Assembly (NCBI GenBank): GCA_013416405.1 | Contig: JACCET010000013.1 | Location: 1-64,000 of the forward strand | DNA: 64,000 bases | Direction of reading: 5' to 3' | Origin: Alcaligenaceae bacterium | GTDB lineage: Bacteria; Pseudomonadota; Gammaproteobacteria; Burkholderiales; Burkholderiaceae_B | Shown here: in pieces, positions 33,820 to 43,393 of the stretch | Numbering within the stretch: position 1 is the first letter of the stretch | How the letters are laid out: every line of letters begins with the position of its first letter | Notes under the pieces: model-generated | The model's database searches: none | Told to the model about the DNA's origin: nothing | The model's input: only the letters and a program-made list of their open reading frames with translations | Made by a program: the position numbers and the translations under genes

Positions 33820-34806
33820 ATGCACCCGATTCGACGTAAATTATGCGCCGCCCTAGCAATGTTGCCACTGGCCCTGACGGTCAACACACAAGCACAGGCC
33901 CAGACCGACGCATGGCCCGAACGCCCCATCACCATGATCGTGCCTTTCCCTCCCGGAGGCCCCACCGATCTGATCGCCCGCGTTATCGCCAAGCAGTTAT
34001 CAGACCAGGTCGGACAGCCCGTCGTAGTCGACAACCGTGGGGGGGCAAACGGCACCATAGGCATGACCGTTGCAGCCAATGCCAAAGCAGACGGCTACAC
34101 CATTCTTTACAACACGTCGTCAATTGCTCTAAGCCCCAACCTGTACAGCAAGCTTGCATTTGATCCCGTCAAGGATTTCGATGCCGTCACATCGACCGCT
34201 GTTATCCCCATGGTATTGCTCGTCCATCCGTCGGTACCCGCCAATAGCGTCCAGGAATTCATTGAATATGCCAAGCAAAAGCCCGGCGCCCTTTCTTATG
34301 GCAGCGCCGGCGCGGGCAACATAACTCACCTTAGCGCCTTCCTGTTCAACCAATCCACCGGTATAGATGCGGTACACATCCCCTATCGCGGCAGTTCACC
34401 TGCCATGACGGATCTGGTTGGCGGCCAGACACAGTTCATGACCAACACCCTGAACGATTCGCTTCCTTATATTCATGAGAAACGCCTTAAGGCCCTGGCA
34501 ATCACCAGCGCCCAACGTAGTCCAGCGCTTCCAGATGTTCCCACTGTGGCAGAAAGCGTGATTCCGAATTTCGACATGGGCGCCTGGCAAGGAATCGTAG
34601 TGCCTGCCGGCACGCCACCCGCCATCATCGAGCGGCTGAACAAAGAAGTGCTAACCGCGCTGAAAACGCCAACTATTCTTGAACAGTTGGCCACACAAGG
34701 CGCGCAGCCACTGGGATCCAGCGCCCAAGAGTACGATGCCTATATCAAGGATGAAATCAAACGCCTGGGCGATGTCATTACGGCGGCTGGGGTTCAACTG
34801 AACTAA
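33820..34806 (+). CDS. Bug-family (TctC-like) periplasmic binding protein
   Basis: A 328-residue solute receptor. A signal peptide (ALAMLPLALTVNTQAQA) precedes WPERPITMIVPFPPGGPTDL, the family's substrate-carboxylate loop, then VDNRGGANGTIGM and YGSAGAGNITHLSAF. These proteins bind organic acids for tripartite tricarboxylate transporters, but most Alcaligenaceae copies are orphans without TctA/TctB genes, as here. The operon with a CoA-transferase suggests its ligand is the acid that is then activated. Confidence 0.92.
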   Translation: MHPIRRKLCAALAMLPLALTVNTQAQAQTDAWPERPITMIVPFPPGGPTDLIARVIAKQLSDQVGQPVVVDNRGGANGTIGMTVAANAKADGYTILYNTSSIALSPNLYSKLAFDPVKDFDAVTSTAVIPMVLLVHPSVPANSVQEFIEYAKQKPGALSYGSAGAGNITHLSAFLFNQSTGIDAVHIPYRGSSPAMTDLVGGQTQFMTNTLNDSLPYIHEKRLKALAITSAQRSPALPDVPTVAESVIPNFDMGAWQGIVVPAGTPPAIIERLNKEVLTALKTPTILEQLATQGAQPLGSSAQEYDAYIKDEIKRLGDVITAAGVQLN

Positions 34807-34859
34807 GGCCAAGGCCTATACCACGTCAGACTCAAGCTAAATCCTCTGCGTGGTACCCT

Positions 34860-34903
34860 GCTCGCCTGGCTGCGCTTCATCTTTCCAGCGCAGCCAGGCG
34901 AGC
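34860..34903. terminator. long hairpin between convergent Bug and cca genes
   Basis: A 16-base perfect stem: 34860-34875 (GCTCGCCTGGCTGCGC) pairs with 34888-34903, overlapping the last codons of cca. A second 7-base stem, TACCACG/CGTGGTA, sits at 34819-34825 and 34849-34855. No T run is present; the pair probably blocks read-through between convergent genes. Confidence 0.45.
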
Positions 34904-36007
34904 CTCGTATAGTGCCGCTTTAATCCGATCGGGGCGCCCCGGCGTAGCCCTGGCAATGGCGCCACCATCAATGGAACGCAACGCCTGAACGCGCGCTTGC
35001 CAAGCCTGGGTGTCGATATCTTTCACACATTGGGCCGCACTGATTAGTACCAGAAACCGGTCTGGCTTGCGCAAGGCGTCACATCGTTCCAGCAGCGCCA
35101 GCCAAGCGGATGCTCCGTTGGCATCGACCTGATCCAATATGACCGGTAGCAATCGAGCATAGTCCTGGCATTCGCTGGGTGCCTTCACATGGCGCGCAAC
35201 GCTTTGTGGGTCGTCGGACAGCCGGCACACCAAAGCAAAACGTGAGGCCAGGCTCAGATTCGACCTGGCAGCGCACATCAATTCCGCAGACGAAATCACA
35301 TCGTTGAAAGTCAGGCCCGGCAATACCCTGGCTAGCGCGCCCGTTTCGGCAAGCACCTGGAACATACGTCCTGCCTGCTGCACCATCAAACCCTTGGCTA
35401 CTTCGCGCCAGACACGCTCGGGCACCAGAGCATCGACCTCGCCGTCCGACACCAGTTGCTTTGCCAGAGCCAGCGTTTCGGGTGCTATCGAGAACTCGTG
35501 AAAACGGGCGGCAAAGCGGGCAAGCCGAAGCAGCCTTACCGGATCTTCGACAAAGGCCTGGCCCACATGGCGCAAGATACGCTGCTGCAGATCGGCTTGC
35601 CCCCCCAGCGGATCGACCAGACTGCCATCTGGTGCCTGCGCGATTGCATTAACGGTAAGATCGCGCCGTTGCAGATCATCTTCCAGCGTGACATCGGTAC
35701 CGGTATAAAAGGTAAAGCCCTTATAACCACGCCCCGACTTGCGTTCGGTGCGGGCCAGCGCATATTCTTCTTTCGTTCTTGGATGCAGGAATACGGGGAA
35801 GTCACCGCCCACCGGGATAAAACCCCGGGCAGACATCTGTTCCGGTGTTGCCCCCACCACCACCCAATCGCGGTCACCGGCAGGCTGGCCCAGCAAGGCG
35901 TCACGCACGGCCCCCCCCACAATATAGACATCAAGACCGGCTATTGCCGGGTCGCTGTCCTGCGCAGCTAAGGCCGGCTCGGGCCGTGTGCCGTTACTTG
36001 CATTCAT
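34877..36007 (-). CDS. cca: tRNA nucleotidyltransferase (CCA-adding enzyme)
   Basis: A 376-residue class II nucleotidyltransferase that builds or repairs the tRNA CCA end. The head domain shows [20 protein letters not shown] with the DxD-type carboxylates, [15 protein letters not shown], and the neck [12 protein letters not shown]. It ends without the C-terminal HD phosphohydrolase domain found in longer enterobacterial Cca. I use ATG at 36005-36007 ([11 protein letters not shown]). A TTG six bases earlier overlaps the slt stop and is an alternative. It follows slt closely and is probably in one transcript with it. Confidence 0.92.
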   Translation of the reverse strand: MNASNGTRPEPALAAQDSDPAIAGLDVYIVGGAVRDALLGQPAGDRDWVVVGATPEQMSARGFIPVGGDFPVFLHPRTKEEYALARTERKSGRGYKGFTFYTGTDVTLEDDLQRRDLTVNAIAQAPDGSLVDPLGGQADLQQRILRHVGQAFVEDPVRLLRLARFAARFHEFSIAPETLALAKQLVSDGEVDALVPERVWREVAKGLMVQQAGRMFQVLAETGALARVLPGLTFNDVISSAELMCAARSNLSLASRFALVCRLSDDPQSVARHVKAPSECQDYARLLPVILDQVDANGASAWLALLERCDALRKPDRFLVLISAAQCVKDIDTQAWQARVQALRSIDGGAIARATPGRPDRIKAALYEARLAALER

Positions 36008-36009
36008 AT

Positions 36010-38175
36010 TCAAGGCAGATCGACACGCTTATTGGGCGAAGGCGTCACCGTACCCAGGCGCTGCTTGAGCGAATGCGGCTTGCCCGTGAACATCATCGCG
36101 TAATAAGTAGCATTGGACATGACATTTTTCACGTACAGGCGCGTCTCGGTGAACGGGATGGTTTCAGCAAAAATCGCGCCTTCAACAGGCGCCTTGAATT
36201 TGGAGCGCCATTGCACTGGTCGTCGCGGCCCCGCGTTATAGCCTGCGGTTGCCAGCACTTCCGAACCATTCAGATCCTTCAACACCATGCTTAGATAGTT
36301 CGTACCCAGGATAGTATTAGTATCGAAATCATTGACCGAAGACGGCGTGAAATTTGCCATGCCTATTTTCTTGGCTACCCAGCGAGCGGTGGCTGGCATC
36401 AGCTGCATCAGACCCGATGCGCCCACATGCGAGCGCGCATCGGTGATAAAGCGCGACTCCTGGCGTATCAAGCCATACACCCAGGCCGGATCCAGATTGA
36501 TCTGGTGGGCTTTCTCGCTGACACGTCCCTCGAATGGCGCAATGAAACGCTGCGAAAAGTCGATTTCATTTTCTGTTTGCAGCGACGTGTTCACCACGCG
36601 ATCGTAAATATGCTCGTGGCGCGCCAGCTCGGCTGCCGCCAGTAACTGACGGTCGTTCATGCCGCGCAAGGTGTAGTTCCATTCGGGCACGGCTTCCGGG
36701 CGCCAGCCCAGGTCGAACAGCGCGATCGCACGCTGCAGGCCGGGGTTTTCAAGAGCCTGCCTGAGTTCACCCAGCGTAAGAGGGGCCGGAGCCGGAGGTA
36801 TTGAGGGCGTCAGCCCGAGCTCTTCGCTGGCCAACTGACCGTAAAAATCGAGCTCGCTGGCTATCGACTGATAGCGTTCGGTTGCGGCTTGTTTATTGCC
36901 CTGCGCCGCCAAGGCGCGCCCTTGCCAGTACATCCATACGGTCTCTGATGCCTGACGCTTGGACATGCGTTGTATGGCCTTGTCGACACGATTCCAGTCT
37001 ATGCGGGGCTGGCGCAATTCCGACCGCACCTGCCAGGCATGGTTGTAGTCGGTCAGGGGCGCATTGCCCGACTTGCGATACCAATCAATGGCATTCAGCT
37101 CAACATTGAGGGCTGCGACCAACCCGAACTGGCTCCAGACCCACTCCATATCTTTTTTGGGTAATGCCTTGGCCCATTGGCTTTGAACATATGCGGCATT
37201 GGCTTCCCTTTGGTCGCCGTAGGCCAGACGCGTCAAGGCAATGGCAGTCAACTCTGTTTCGGCGCGTGTACGCGGCGCCTTACGGCCCGACAGCCATTTC
37301 TTGGGGTTTTTCATCAGCGCCGCGTATTGCCTCATTTCGGCCCCATCAAACATAATGGCGGCCATCCGCTGTGCATTACCCTTTTTGCTGGTTTCAAGTG
37401 TGGCACGCAGCGCTTGCTGAAGATCATTCCAACTCACAACCTGGCTGCTGGCAAGCTGATCCAGCATGCTCCAGCACGCGGAATTAGGCTGAAAGGTATC
37501 CATAGCCTGCTTGGCCTTGATCTTTTCCCCCAGCATATGCTGTGACAGCAGACGCGAGCATCGCTCGAGTGAATTGCTGTTGACCACCGGCCCAAGCTTG
37601 GCGGCTAGCTGATAGTTGCCGGCACGCGCTGCGGCGATAATCCAGTCGCCCCTGAGCCGGTCGCTCAGGTAGCCGTCGGGATGTTCCTGCATGAAGCGCA
37701 TCATTTCGCCATCAGGTACAGGCTGTGTCGGATCCTGTAACTTCCGACGCAAAGACCAGTATTCAGCATAAGTCCCCAGCACGGGATCCGACTTGGCCAG
37801 CGGCACCAGTGCTTCAAGTGCATCCCATTGCTTCTTTTGCATGGCGTCGCGGGCATTGATGACGGCTTCACGCGCCCTGGGCGGCGTAATCAGCTTGACG
37901 GTCTCGGCAGCCGACGGCATGCCCCCCTGCAATGAAGCAAACAGCGTGGCGGTGCTTATATCGGGGCCTGCAGCGGCTGCCTGTATTCCTTGCGTGCTGG
38001 AAGCCTGGCCACCTGCCTGTGTATCTTTATCAGCCGAAGCCGCAGTACGCTCGGCACCGGCGCATCCAGCCAGGCCCAGTGCAAGCACAAGCGTCAGGCT
38101 CAGGCGAGCGCTTCCGGTTGGGCGGCCCCCAGACAGCTGCAGGCTTTTCTGATACCGTTGTCGTTTAACTAACAT
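36010..38175 (-). CDS. slt: soluble lytic murein transglycosylase
   Basis: A 721-residue protein. The N-terminus has a signal and [10 protein letters not shown], a lipobox, so it may be lipidated rather than truly soluble. A long alpha-helical superhelix (about 60-540) is followed by the lysozyme-like domain with [20 protein letters not shown] (catalytic Glu in RQES) and [16 protein letters not shown]. It cleaves peptidoglycan to 1,6-anhydro products. It is divergent from the MTHFS gene; only 27 bases separate their start codons, so promoters must overlap coding starts. Confidence 0.92.
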   Translation of the reverse strand: MLVKRQRYQKSLQLSGGRPTGSARLSLTLVLALGLAGCAGAERTAASADKDTQAGGQASSTQGIQAAAAGPDISTATLFASLQGGMPSAAETVKLITPPRAREAVINARDAMQKKQWDALEALVPLAKSDPVLGTYAEYWSLRRKLQDPTQPVPDGEMMRFMQEHPDGYLSDRLRGDWIIAAARAGNYQLAAKLGPVVNSNSLERCSRLLSQHMLGEKIKAKQAMDTFQPNSACWSMLDQLASSQVVSWNDLQQALRATLETSKKGNAQRMAAIMFDGAEMRQYAALMKNPKKWLSGRKAPRTRAETELTAIALTRLAYGDQREANAAYVQSQWAKALPKKDMEWVWSQFGLVAALNVELNAIDWYRKSGNAPLTDYNHAWQVRSELRQPRIDWNRVDKAIQRMSKRQASETVWMYWQGRALAAQGNKQAATERYQSIASELDFYGQLASEELGLTPSIPPAPAPLTLGELRQALENPGLQRAIALFDLGWRPEAVPEWNYTLRGMNDRQLLAAAELARHEHIYDRVVNTSLQTENEIDFSQRFIAPFEGRVSEKAHQINLDPAWVYGLIRQESRFITDARSHVGASGLMQLMPATARWVAKKIGMANFTPSSVNDFDTNTILGTNYLSMVLKDLNGSEVLATAGYNAGPRRPVQWRSKFKAPVEGAIFAETIPFTETRLYVKNVMSNATYYAMMFTGKPHSLKQRLGTVTPSPNKRVDLP

Positions 38176-38202
38176 CTTGACTTGATCCCATATAACGTCG
38201 CA

Positions 38203-38841
38203 ATGAATAACAGCACACAGAACAATGCAGCACCACTACGCGCACAGTTGAAGGCCCTACGGGCTGCGCAGAACCCTGTTGACCGCAACCGAGGCGGGCT
38301 GCTGATTCGTGGCCGCTTGTTCACGTGGCTGGCTACCACGCGCACTGCCTTGCGTGAGGCCGGAAAACCGGCGCCGCAACATATTGCAGCGTTCTGGTCT
38401 ATCGGTGATGAACCCCCATTGCAGCCTTTACTGGAGCAGTGGGTGGAAGAAGAAGGATACCAAGTATCTCTGCCCGTCGTCACTACTCCGAACGCTCCGT
38501 TGCAATTCAGGTCATGGACTCCCGGTGCAATCATGCAGGAAGGTGTCTACGGCATACAAGAGCCGGTAGGCCCGGCTGCCCCGCCGCCCGATATCATTCT
38601 GGTACCCACGCTGGGCTATACCCGCAAGGGCGACAGGGTGGGCTATGGCCAGGGCTACTACGACCGCACGCTGGCCGAACTGAAGGCGCAAGGGCACCGG
38701 TTTACGACCATAGGTATTGCCTGGGCCACCGGTGATCTGGCGGCTGCGGGTATTTCACATACTCCGGCTGAACACGATGTTCGATTGGACTCGATCCTGA
38801 CCGACAAGGGCTGGGCCGTACCGGCGCCTGTGCTGGTCTGA
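38203..38841 (+). CDS. 5-formyltetrahydrofolate cyclo-ligase
   Basis: A 212-residue enzyme converting 5-formyl-THF to 5,10-methenyl-THF with ATP. The family motif GYGQGYYDRTLAEL is present, with DIILVPTLGYTRKGDRVGYG before it. The start MNNSTQNNAAPLRAQ at 38203 is preferred over the frame start at 38182, which would almost touch the divergent slt start. It feeds the one-carbon pool used by MetF, whose gene ends convergently 10 bases downstream. Confidence 0.9.
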   Translation: MNNSTQNNAAPLRAQLKALRAAQNPVDRNRGGLLIRGRLFTWLATTRTALREAGKPAPQHIAAFWSIGDEPPLQPLLEQWVEEEGYQVSLPVVTTPNAPLQFRSWTPGAIMQEGVYGIQEPVGPAAPPPDIILVPTLGYTRKGDRVGYGQGYYDRTLAELKAQGHRFTTIGIAWATGDLAAAGISHTPAEHDVRLDSILTDKGWAVPAPVLV

Positions 38842-38851
38842 TCTGTCCGAA

Positions 38852-39694
38852 TCAGCCATCAAGACTAAGCTGCTTCCAGACCGCCATCGTCACTTCGGCA
38901 TTATTCAGCGTATAAAAATGCAGGCCAGGCGCCCCATTGTCCAGCAAGTCTTGCGACAAACGTGAAATCACATCGACGCCAAATGCCTTGATCGACGCCT
39001 TGTCATCGCCGTAGTCAACCAAACGCAGCCTGATCCAGCGCGGAATCTCGGCCCCGCACATATTCGAAAACCGCGCCAACTGCGTATAGTTGGTAATAGG
39101 CATGATGCCCGGCACCACGGGTATGCTGACACCCCTGGCCTGAGCCCTATCCACAAAATCATAATAGGCATCGGCATTAAAGAAATACTGCGTAATCGCA
39201 CTATTTGCCCCCGCCTGCACCTTGTTTACGAAATGATCCAAGTCAGCCTGGGCGCCGCTGGCTTGCGGATGCATCTCGGGATAGGCGGCCACTTCGACGT
39301 GAAACCAGTCACCGCTGTGCTCGCGAATAAACGCCACCAGCTCGCTGGCGTAGTGCAGCTCGCCGCCATCGCCCCCCATGCCGGACGGCAAATCGCCCCG
39401 TAACGCCACGATACGCTTGATACCCTGCTTGCGATACGTATCCAGAATATCAGCCAGCTCAGCCCTGCTCGCCCCTATGCACGACAAATGGGGCGCTGCG
39501 TCGCAGCCCAGATTCTGCATCAACCTTACCGTATCGGCGGTGCCCGTGCGGGTAGACCCGCCGGCACCAAAGGTAACGCTGACATACGCTGGCTGCAAAG
39601 CCAGCAATTGCTTGGCCGAACGCACCAGTTTTTCTTGTGCCGCGATATCACGGGGTGGAAAAAATTCCAGACTAACCGCTTGCTTACTGCTCAT
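38852..39694 (-). CDS. metF: 5,10-methylenetetrahydrofolate reductase
   Basis: A 280-residue flavin TIM barrel that makes 5-methyl-THF, the usual methyl donor for methionine. SLEFFPPRD near the start, VTFGAGGSTR, RGDLPSGMGG and VEVAAYPEMHPQA mark the family. The ATG at 39692-39694 overlaps the stop of the upstream YvlD-like gene (ATGA), fixing the start and implying coupling. It lies in a metK-DUF1289-ahcY-yvlD-metF run on the minus strand. Confidence 0.95.
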   Translation of the reverse strand: MSSKQAVSLEFFPPRDIAAQEKLVRSAKQLLALQPAYVSVTFGAGGSTRTGTADTVRLMQNLGCDAAPHLSCIGASRAELADILDTYRKQGIKRIVALRGDLPSGMGGDGGELHYASELVAFIREHSGDWFHVEVAAYPEMHPQASGAQADLDHFVNKVQAGANSAITQYFFNADAYYDFVDRAQARGVSIPVVPGIMPITNYTQLARFSNMCGAEIPRWIRLRLVDYGDDKASIKAFGVDVISRLSQDLLDNGAPGLHFYTLNNAEVTMAVWKQLSLDG

Positions 39695-40029
39695 GAAGTC
39701 AATAACCTGGATAAGAGTCCCGATACTATGCTGTAAACCACGGCACCCAACACCGCCCACCAGAAGCCATTGACCTGAAAGCCCTTGAGCACCGAACCCG
39801 CAAACCAGAATACCAGCGCATTAAGCACCAGCAGGAACAAGCCCAGCGTGATGATCGTAATGGGCAGGGTCAGCAGAATAAGCACTGGCTTGACCAGCGT
39901 GTTCAACAGCCCCAGTACCAATGCGGCGATCAGTGCCGAACCAAAAGACGCCACCGTGATACCGGGCAATATATACGCCACGATAAGCAAGGCAACAGCG
40001 TTCAGAATCCAGACAAGTAAGAGTTCCAT
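39691..40029 (-). CDS. YvlD/phage holin IV-like membrane protein
   Basis: A 112-residue protein with four hydrophobic segments (about 2-25, 27-47, 50-75 and 85-110). The pattern LNTLVKPVLILLTLPITIIT followed by LGLFLLVLNALVFW is typical of the YvlD family. Function is unknown. It lies between ahcY and metF and overlaps metF by four bases, a conserved-looking placement inside the methyl-cycle genes. Confidence 0.85.
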   Translation of the reverse strand: MELLLVWILNAVALLIVAYILPGITVASFGSALIAALVLGLLNTLVKPVLILLTLPITIITLGLFLLVLNALVFWFAGSVLKGFQVNGFWWAVLGAVVYSIVSGLLSRLLTS

Positions 40030-40101
40030 GATTGACGCTCCTGTGAGTACTGCTCATTGTTGCCGTGACCCGGGCAGGCCACGGCGGGCTACGGTAAATG
40101 C

Positions 40102-41520
40102 TTAGTAGCGATAGTGTTCGGGCTTGAAAGGCCCTGCCACTGGCACATTGATATAGTCGGCCTGATCTTGACGCAGTTCGGTCAGTTGCACGCCCAGTTT
40201 CTTCAGATGCAAGCGCGCAACTTTTTCATCCAGATGCTTGGGCAATACATAGACCTTGCCGTTTTCATAGGCTTCACCGCGCGTGTACAGCTCAATCTGT
40301 GCAATCGTCTGGTTGGTGAACGACGCCGACATGACAAAAGACGGGTGACCCGTGGCGCAACCCAGATTAACCAGGCGCCCCTTGGCCAGCAAAATGATGC
40401 GCTTGCCATCGGGAAAAATAATGTGGTCGACTTGTGGCTTGATTTCTTCCCACTCAAGATCTTCGACCGAAGCCACATCGATCTCATTGTCGAAGTGCCC
40501 GATATTACAGACGATGGCCTGGTCTTTCATGCGGCACATGTGATCACGCGTGATCACATGGTAGTTGCCGGTAGCCGTTACAAAAATATCGCCCTTGTCG
40601 GCGGCTTCGTCCAGGGTCACGACCTTATAGCCTTCCATCGAAGCCTGTAGCGCGCAGATGGGGTCGACTTCGGTTACCCATACCTGGGCACGCAGCGCGG
40701 CCAGTGCCTGCGCGCAACCCTTGCCCACATCGCCAAAGCCGCACACAACTGCAATTTTGCCTGCGACCATGACATCGGTGGCGCGCTTGATGCCGTCTAC
40801 CAGTGATTCGCGGCAGCCATACAGGTTGTCGAACTTGGACTTGGTGACCGAATCGTTGACATTGATGGCCGGGAAGGCCAGCTCGCCCTTCTGGGACATT
40901 TGATACAGGCGATGTACGCCGGTGGTGGTTTCTTCAGTTACGCCACGCACTTGCGCCAGGCGTGTGGAATACCAGTTGCCATCTTGCGCCAGCTTGGCTT
41001 TGATCGCTGCGAACAATACGCGCTCTTCCTCGCTACCGGGCTTGTCAAGCACAGAGATGTCTTGCTCGGCCTTGGCGCCCAGGTGCAAAAGCGTGGTGGC
41101 GTCGCCGCCATCATCCAGAATCATGTTGGCGTGCTGGCCATTGGGCCACTCGAAGATCTGATGGGTGTACTGCCAGTAGTCTTCCAGTGTTTCGCCCTTG
41201 ATGGCGAATACTGGCGTGCCGCCGGCGGCAATGGCAGCGGCGGCATGGTCTTGAGTAGAGAAAATATTGCACGAAGCCCAGCGCACTTCAGCGCCCAATG
41301 CCTTCAGGGTTTCGATCAGCACCGCGGTCTGTATGGTCATGTGCAGACTACCGGCAATACGCGCGCCCTTGAGCGGCTGCGCAGCGGCATATTCTTCACG
41401 AGTGGCCATCAAGCCGGGCATTTCGGTTTCGGCAATCGCGAGTTCACGACGCCCCCAGCCAGCCAGGGCTATATCGGCAATTTTATAGTCGGTAAAAGTG
41501 GTGTCTGCGACAGTATTCAT
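40102..41520 (-). CDS. ahcY: S-adenosylhomocysteinase
   Basis: A 472-residue NAD-dependent enzyme that splits S-adenosylhomocysteine to homocysteine and adenosine. Visible landmarks are [30 protein letters not shown], the cofactor fold [20 protein letters not shown] and the C-terminal KPEHYRY with the conserved Lys and Tyr. It is controlled by the SAH riboswitch upstream. It supplies homocysteine to methionine synthases, including MesD. Confidence 0.97.
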   Translation of the reverse strand: MNTVADTTFTDYKIADIALAGWGRRELAIAETEMPGLMATREEYAAAQPLKGARIAGSLHMTIQTAVLIETLKALGAEVRWASCNIFSTQDHAAAAIAAGGTPVFAIKGETLEDYWQYTHQIFEWPNGQHANMILDDGGDATTLLHLGAKAEQDISVLDKPGSEEERVLFAAIKAKLAQDGNWYSTRLAQVRGVTEETTTGVHRLYQMSQKGELAFPAINVNDSVTKSKFDNLYGCRESLVDGIKRATDVMVAGKIAVVCGFGDVGKGCAQALAALRAQVWVTEVDPICALQASMEGYKVVTLDEAADKGDIFVTATGNYHVITRDHMCRMKDQAIVCNIGHFDNEIDVASVEDLEWEEIKPQVDHIIFPDGKRIILLAKGRLVNLGCATGHPSFVMSASFTNQTIAQIELYTRGEAYENGKVYVLPKHLDEKVARLHLKKLGVQLTELRQDQADYINVPVAGPFKPEHYRY

Positions 41521-41595
41521 GGGTAATCATCCAATAAACCTGTACCAGACTAAGCGCCGAATGCAATATGAGCTCATCTTCGCCTGGTAAGGGAA

Positions 41596-41692
41596 CGATG
41601 AGCGCAGTTGTAACGGAAAAGACAACCTGAGCCTAGCGGGTGGTGGCAGCGGCAAGGCCGGCCCCCAACGCCGTTGCAGCGCTCCTCAGGAA
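41596..41692 (-). promoter_or_regulatory. SAH riboswitch upstream of ahcY
   Basis: On the minus strand the RNA reads CCTGAGGAGCGCTGCAACGG at its 5' side, then AGGCTCAGGTTG, and near the 3' side TACAACTGCGCTCATC. CCTGAG pairs with CTCAGG (P1), and GAGCGC pairs with GCGCTC as the pseudoknot of the SAH riboswitch class. A TACAAT -10 at 41699-41704 places the transcript start almost exactly at the aptamer edge. This class switches genes on when S-adenosylhomocysteine is abundant, which fits ahcY. Confidence 0.9.
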
Positions 41693-41752
41693 GCCTGGAT
41701 TGTAGCGTAATTAATGCGATTTGAAATCAGGGCTCGCAGGCGAAATGGCCTT

Positions 41753-41968
41753 TTAACCCTTACGCTTGGGATAGCCCTGTTCGGTAATACGCTCCCAGAC
41801 GCCACGCTTTTCGCTGTCAGTCAGAAAGACCCAGTTGGCGACTTCCATCGCGGTACGTCCGCAGCCACGGCAGATATCGTCGTACAGCGTAGAACACACC
41901 GCAACGCAAGGCGAGTCGGTGGGGCTCAGGCTGTGGGCGTCGTCGCGCCGGGCTTCGGATGTGTTCAT
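41753..41968 (-). CDS. DUF1289 small cysteine protein
   Basis: A 71-residue protein with the DUF1289 signature: SPCVAVCSTLYDDICRGCGR, then W and a C-terminal helix. The four cysteines (CxxxC...CxxC) suggest zinc or iron-sulfur binding. Function unknown. It follows metK by 16 bases and is likely cotranscribed with it; ahcY beyond has its own promoter and riboswitch. Confidence 0.85.
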   Translation of the reverse strand: MNTSEARRDDAHSLSPTDSPCVAVCSTLYDDICRGCGRTAMEVANWVFLTDSEKRGVWERITEQGYPKRKG

Positions 41969-41984
41969 ATGGGCTCTGCCGGGC

Positions 41985-43148
41985 TCAGGCCGCCTGCTTC
42001 AGGGCTTGTACCTTGTCCAGGGCTTCCCAGCTGAACTCAGGTTCGGCACGGCCGAAGTGTCCGTAGGCGGCGGTTCTGGCGTATATGGGGCGCAGCAGGT
42101 CGAGCATATTGATAATGCCCTTGGGCCGCAGATCGAAGTTTTCGCGCACCAGTCGGGCAATTTGCTCGTCGGGAATCACGCCCGTACCTTCGGTATAGAC
42201 CGTGATGTTGATGGGTTCGGCCACGCCTATGGCATAGCTGACCTGTACCTGGCACTGGCGCGCAAGGCCTGCAGCTACGATGTTCTTGGCCACGTAGCGC
42301 GCTGCATAGGCTGCCGAACGGTCGACCTTGGAAGGATCCTTACCCGAGAATGCACCGCCGCCGTGCGGGCATGCGCCGCCGTAAGTATCAACAATGATCT
42401 TGCGCCCGGTCAGGCCGCAATCGCCCTGCGGACCACCAATGACGAAAACGCCGGTGGGGTTAATCATGAACTTGGTGTTGGCCGTGAGCAGCCCATCGGG
42501 AAAGCTGGGCTTGATGATGTTTTCAATGACGGCTTCCTTGATATCGCTTTGCGAGATCTCGGGCGCATGCTGGGTAGACAACACCACCGTGTCGACCTCG
42601 GCCGGCTTGCCATCGATATAACGGAAAGTGACTTGCGACTTGGCATCGGGACGTAGCCAGGGCAGACGGCCGTCTTTGCGCAATTCGCTTTGGCGCTGCA
42701 CCAAACGATGGGCATACCAGATGGGCGCGGGCATAAGGTCGGGGGTTTCGTCGCAAGCGTAACCGAACATCAGGCCCTGGTCGCCAGCGCCTTGATTCAA
42801 AATCTCTTCGGTACTACGGTCAACGCCTTGAGCGATATCGGGAGACTGCTTGTCGTAGGCGACCAATACGGCACAGCCCTTGTAGTCGATACCGTATTCA
42901 GTGTTGTCGTAGCCTATGCGCTTGATGGTGTCGCGTGCCACCTGAATATAATCAACGTTGGCGGTGGTAGTGATTTCACCGGCCAACACGACCAGGCCCG
43001 TGTTGCACAGCGTTTCGGCCGCAACACGCGCATTGGGATCCTGAGTCAGGATGGCGTCTAGGATGGAGTCGGAAATTTGGTCGGCGACTTTGTCGGGATG
43101 ACCTTCGGAAACGGATTCGGATGTAAACAGGAAATCGTTATTTGCCAC
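41985..43148 (-). CDS. metK: S-adenosylmethionine synthetase
   Basis: A 387-residue enzyme making SAM from methionine and ATP. Motifs: [41 protein letters not shown] and [19 protein letters not shown]. The start is a GTG at 43146-43148 ([13 protein letters not shown], read as Met), with AAGGA ten bases upstream. The frame continues 20 codons further but without homology. First gene of the run that continues to DUF1289. Confidence 0.96.
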   Translation of the reverse strand: MANNDFLFTSESVSEGHPDKVADQISDSILDAILTQDPNARVAAETLCNTGLVVLAGEITTTANVDYIQVARDTIKRIGYDNTEYGIDYKGCAVLVAYDKQSPDIAQGVDRSTEEILNQGAGDQGLMFGYACDETPDLMPAPIWYAHRLVQRQSELRKDGRLPWLRPDAKSQVTFRYIDGKPAEVDTVVLSTQHAPEISQSDIKEAVIENIIKPSFPDGLLTANTKFMINPTGVFVIGGPQGDCGLTGRKIIVDTYGGACPHGGGAFSGKDPSKVDRSAAYAARYVAKNIVAAGLARQCQVQVSYAIGVAEPINITVYTEGTGVIPDEQIARLVRENFDLRPKGIINMLDLLRPIYARTAAYGHFGRAEPEFSWEALDKVQALKQAA

Positions 43149-43393
43149 AGCGATGCGTCCTTGGAAGCACTGGTTACCCAGCAAGAGGTTGAACGAAACG
43201 CGTTGCACCTTGGACCGTTGCTATGCAGTTGGTATCTGGGCGCGACGCTTTAGCGGATTTTTTGGCGCAATGCCCAGGGCACTGCGCTATCGCCCCGCAA
43301 GTTGTCGGTTAACTCAGCGATAAACCTTATTTTAAGCGAAAATAGCTTCGTACTCACGTTCCCACTTATTACACAAGGGTTATTGCTCCGTTT
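43149..43393. other. metK leader / divergent intergenic region
   Basis: 245 bases separate metK from the acyltransferase gene on the other strand. On the metK side the leader has two copies of TCCAAGG and a small CTGG-GTAA-CCAG hairpin near the GTG start. I could not match a known SAM riboswitch. An AT-rich stretch at about 43321-43345 may hold promoters. Confidence 0.35.

Noticed and set aside
38176-38202. 6S RNA gene expected before the 5-formyl-THF cyclo-ligase gene
   Set aside because: Only 27 bases separate it from the divergent slt start, so ssrS cannot be here.
43149-43393. SAM riboswitch upstream of metK
   Set aside because: No conserved SAM-I, SAM-II or related core could be matched by eye; recorded only as an unassigned leader.
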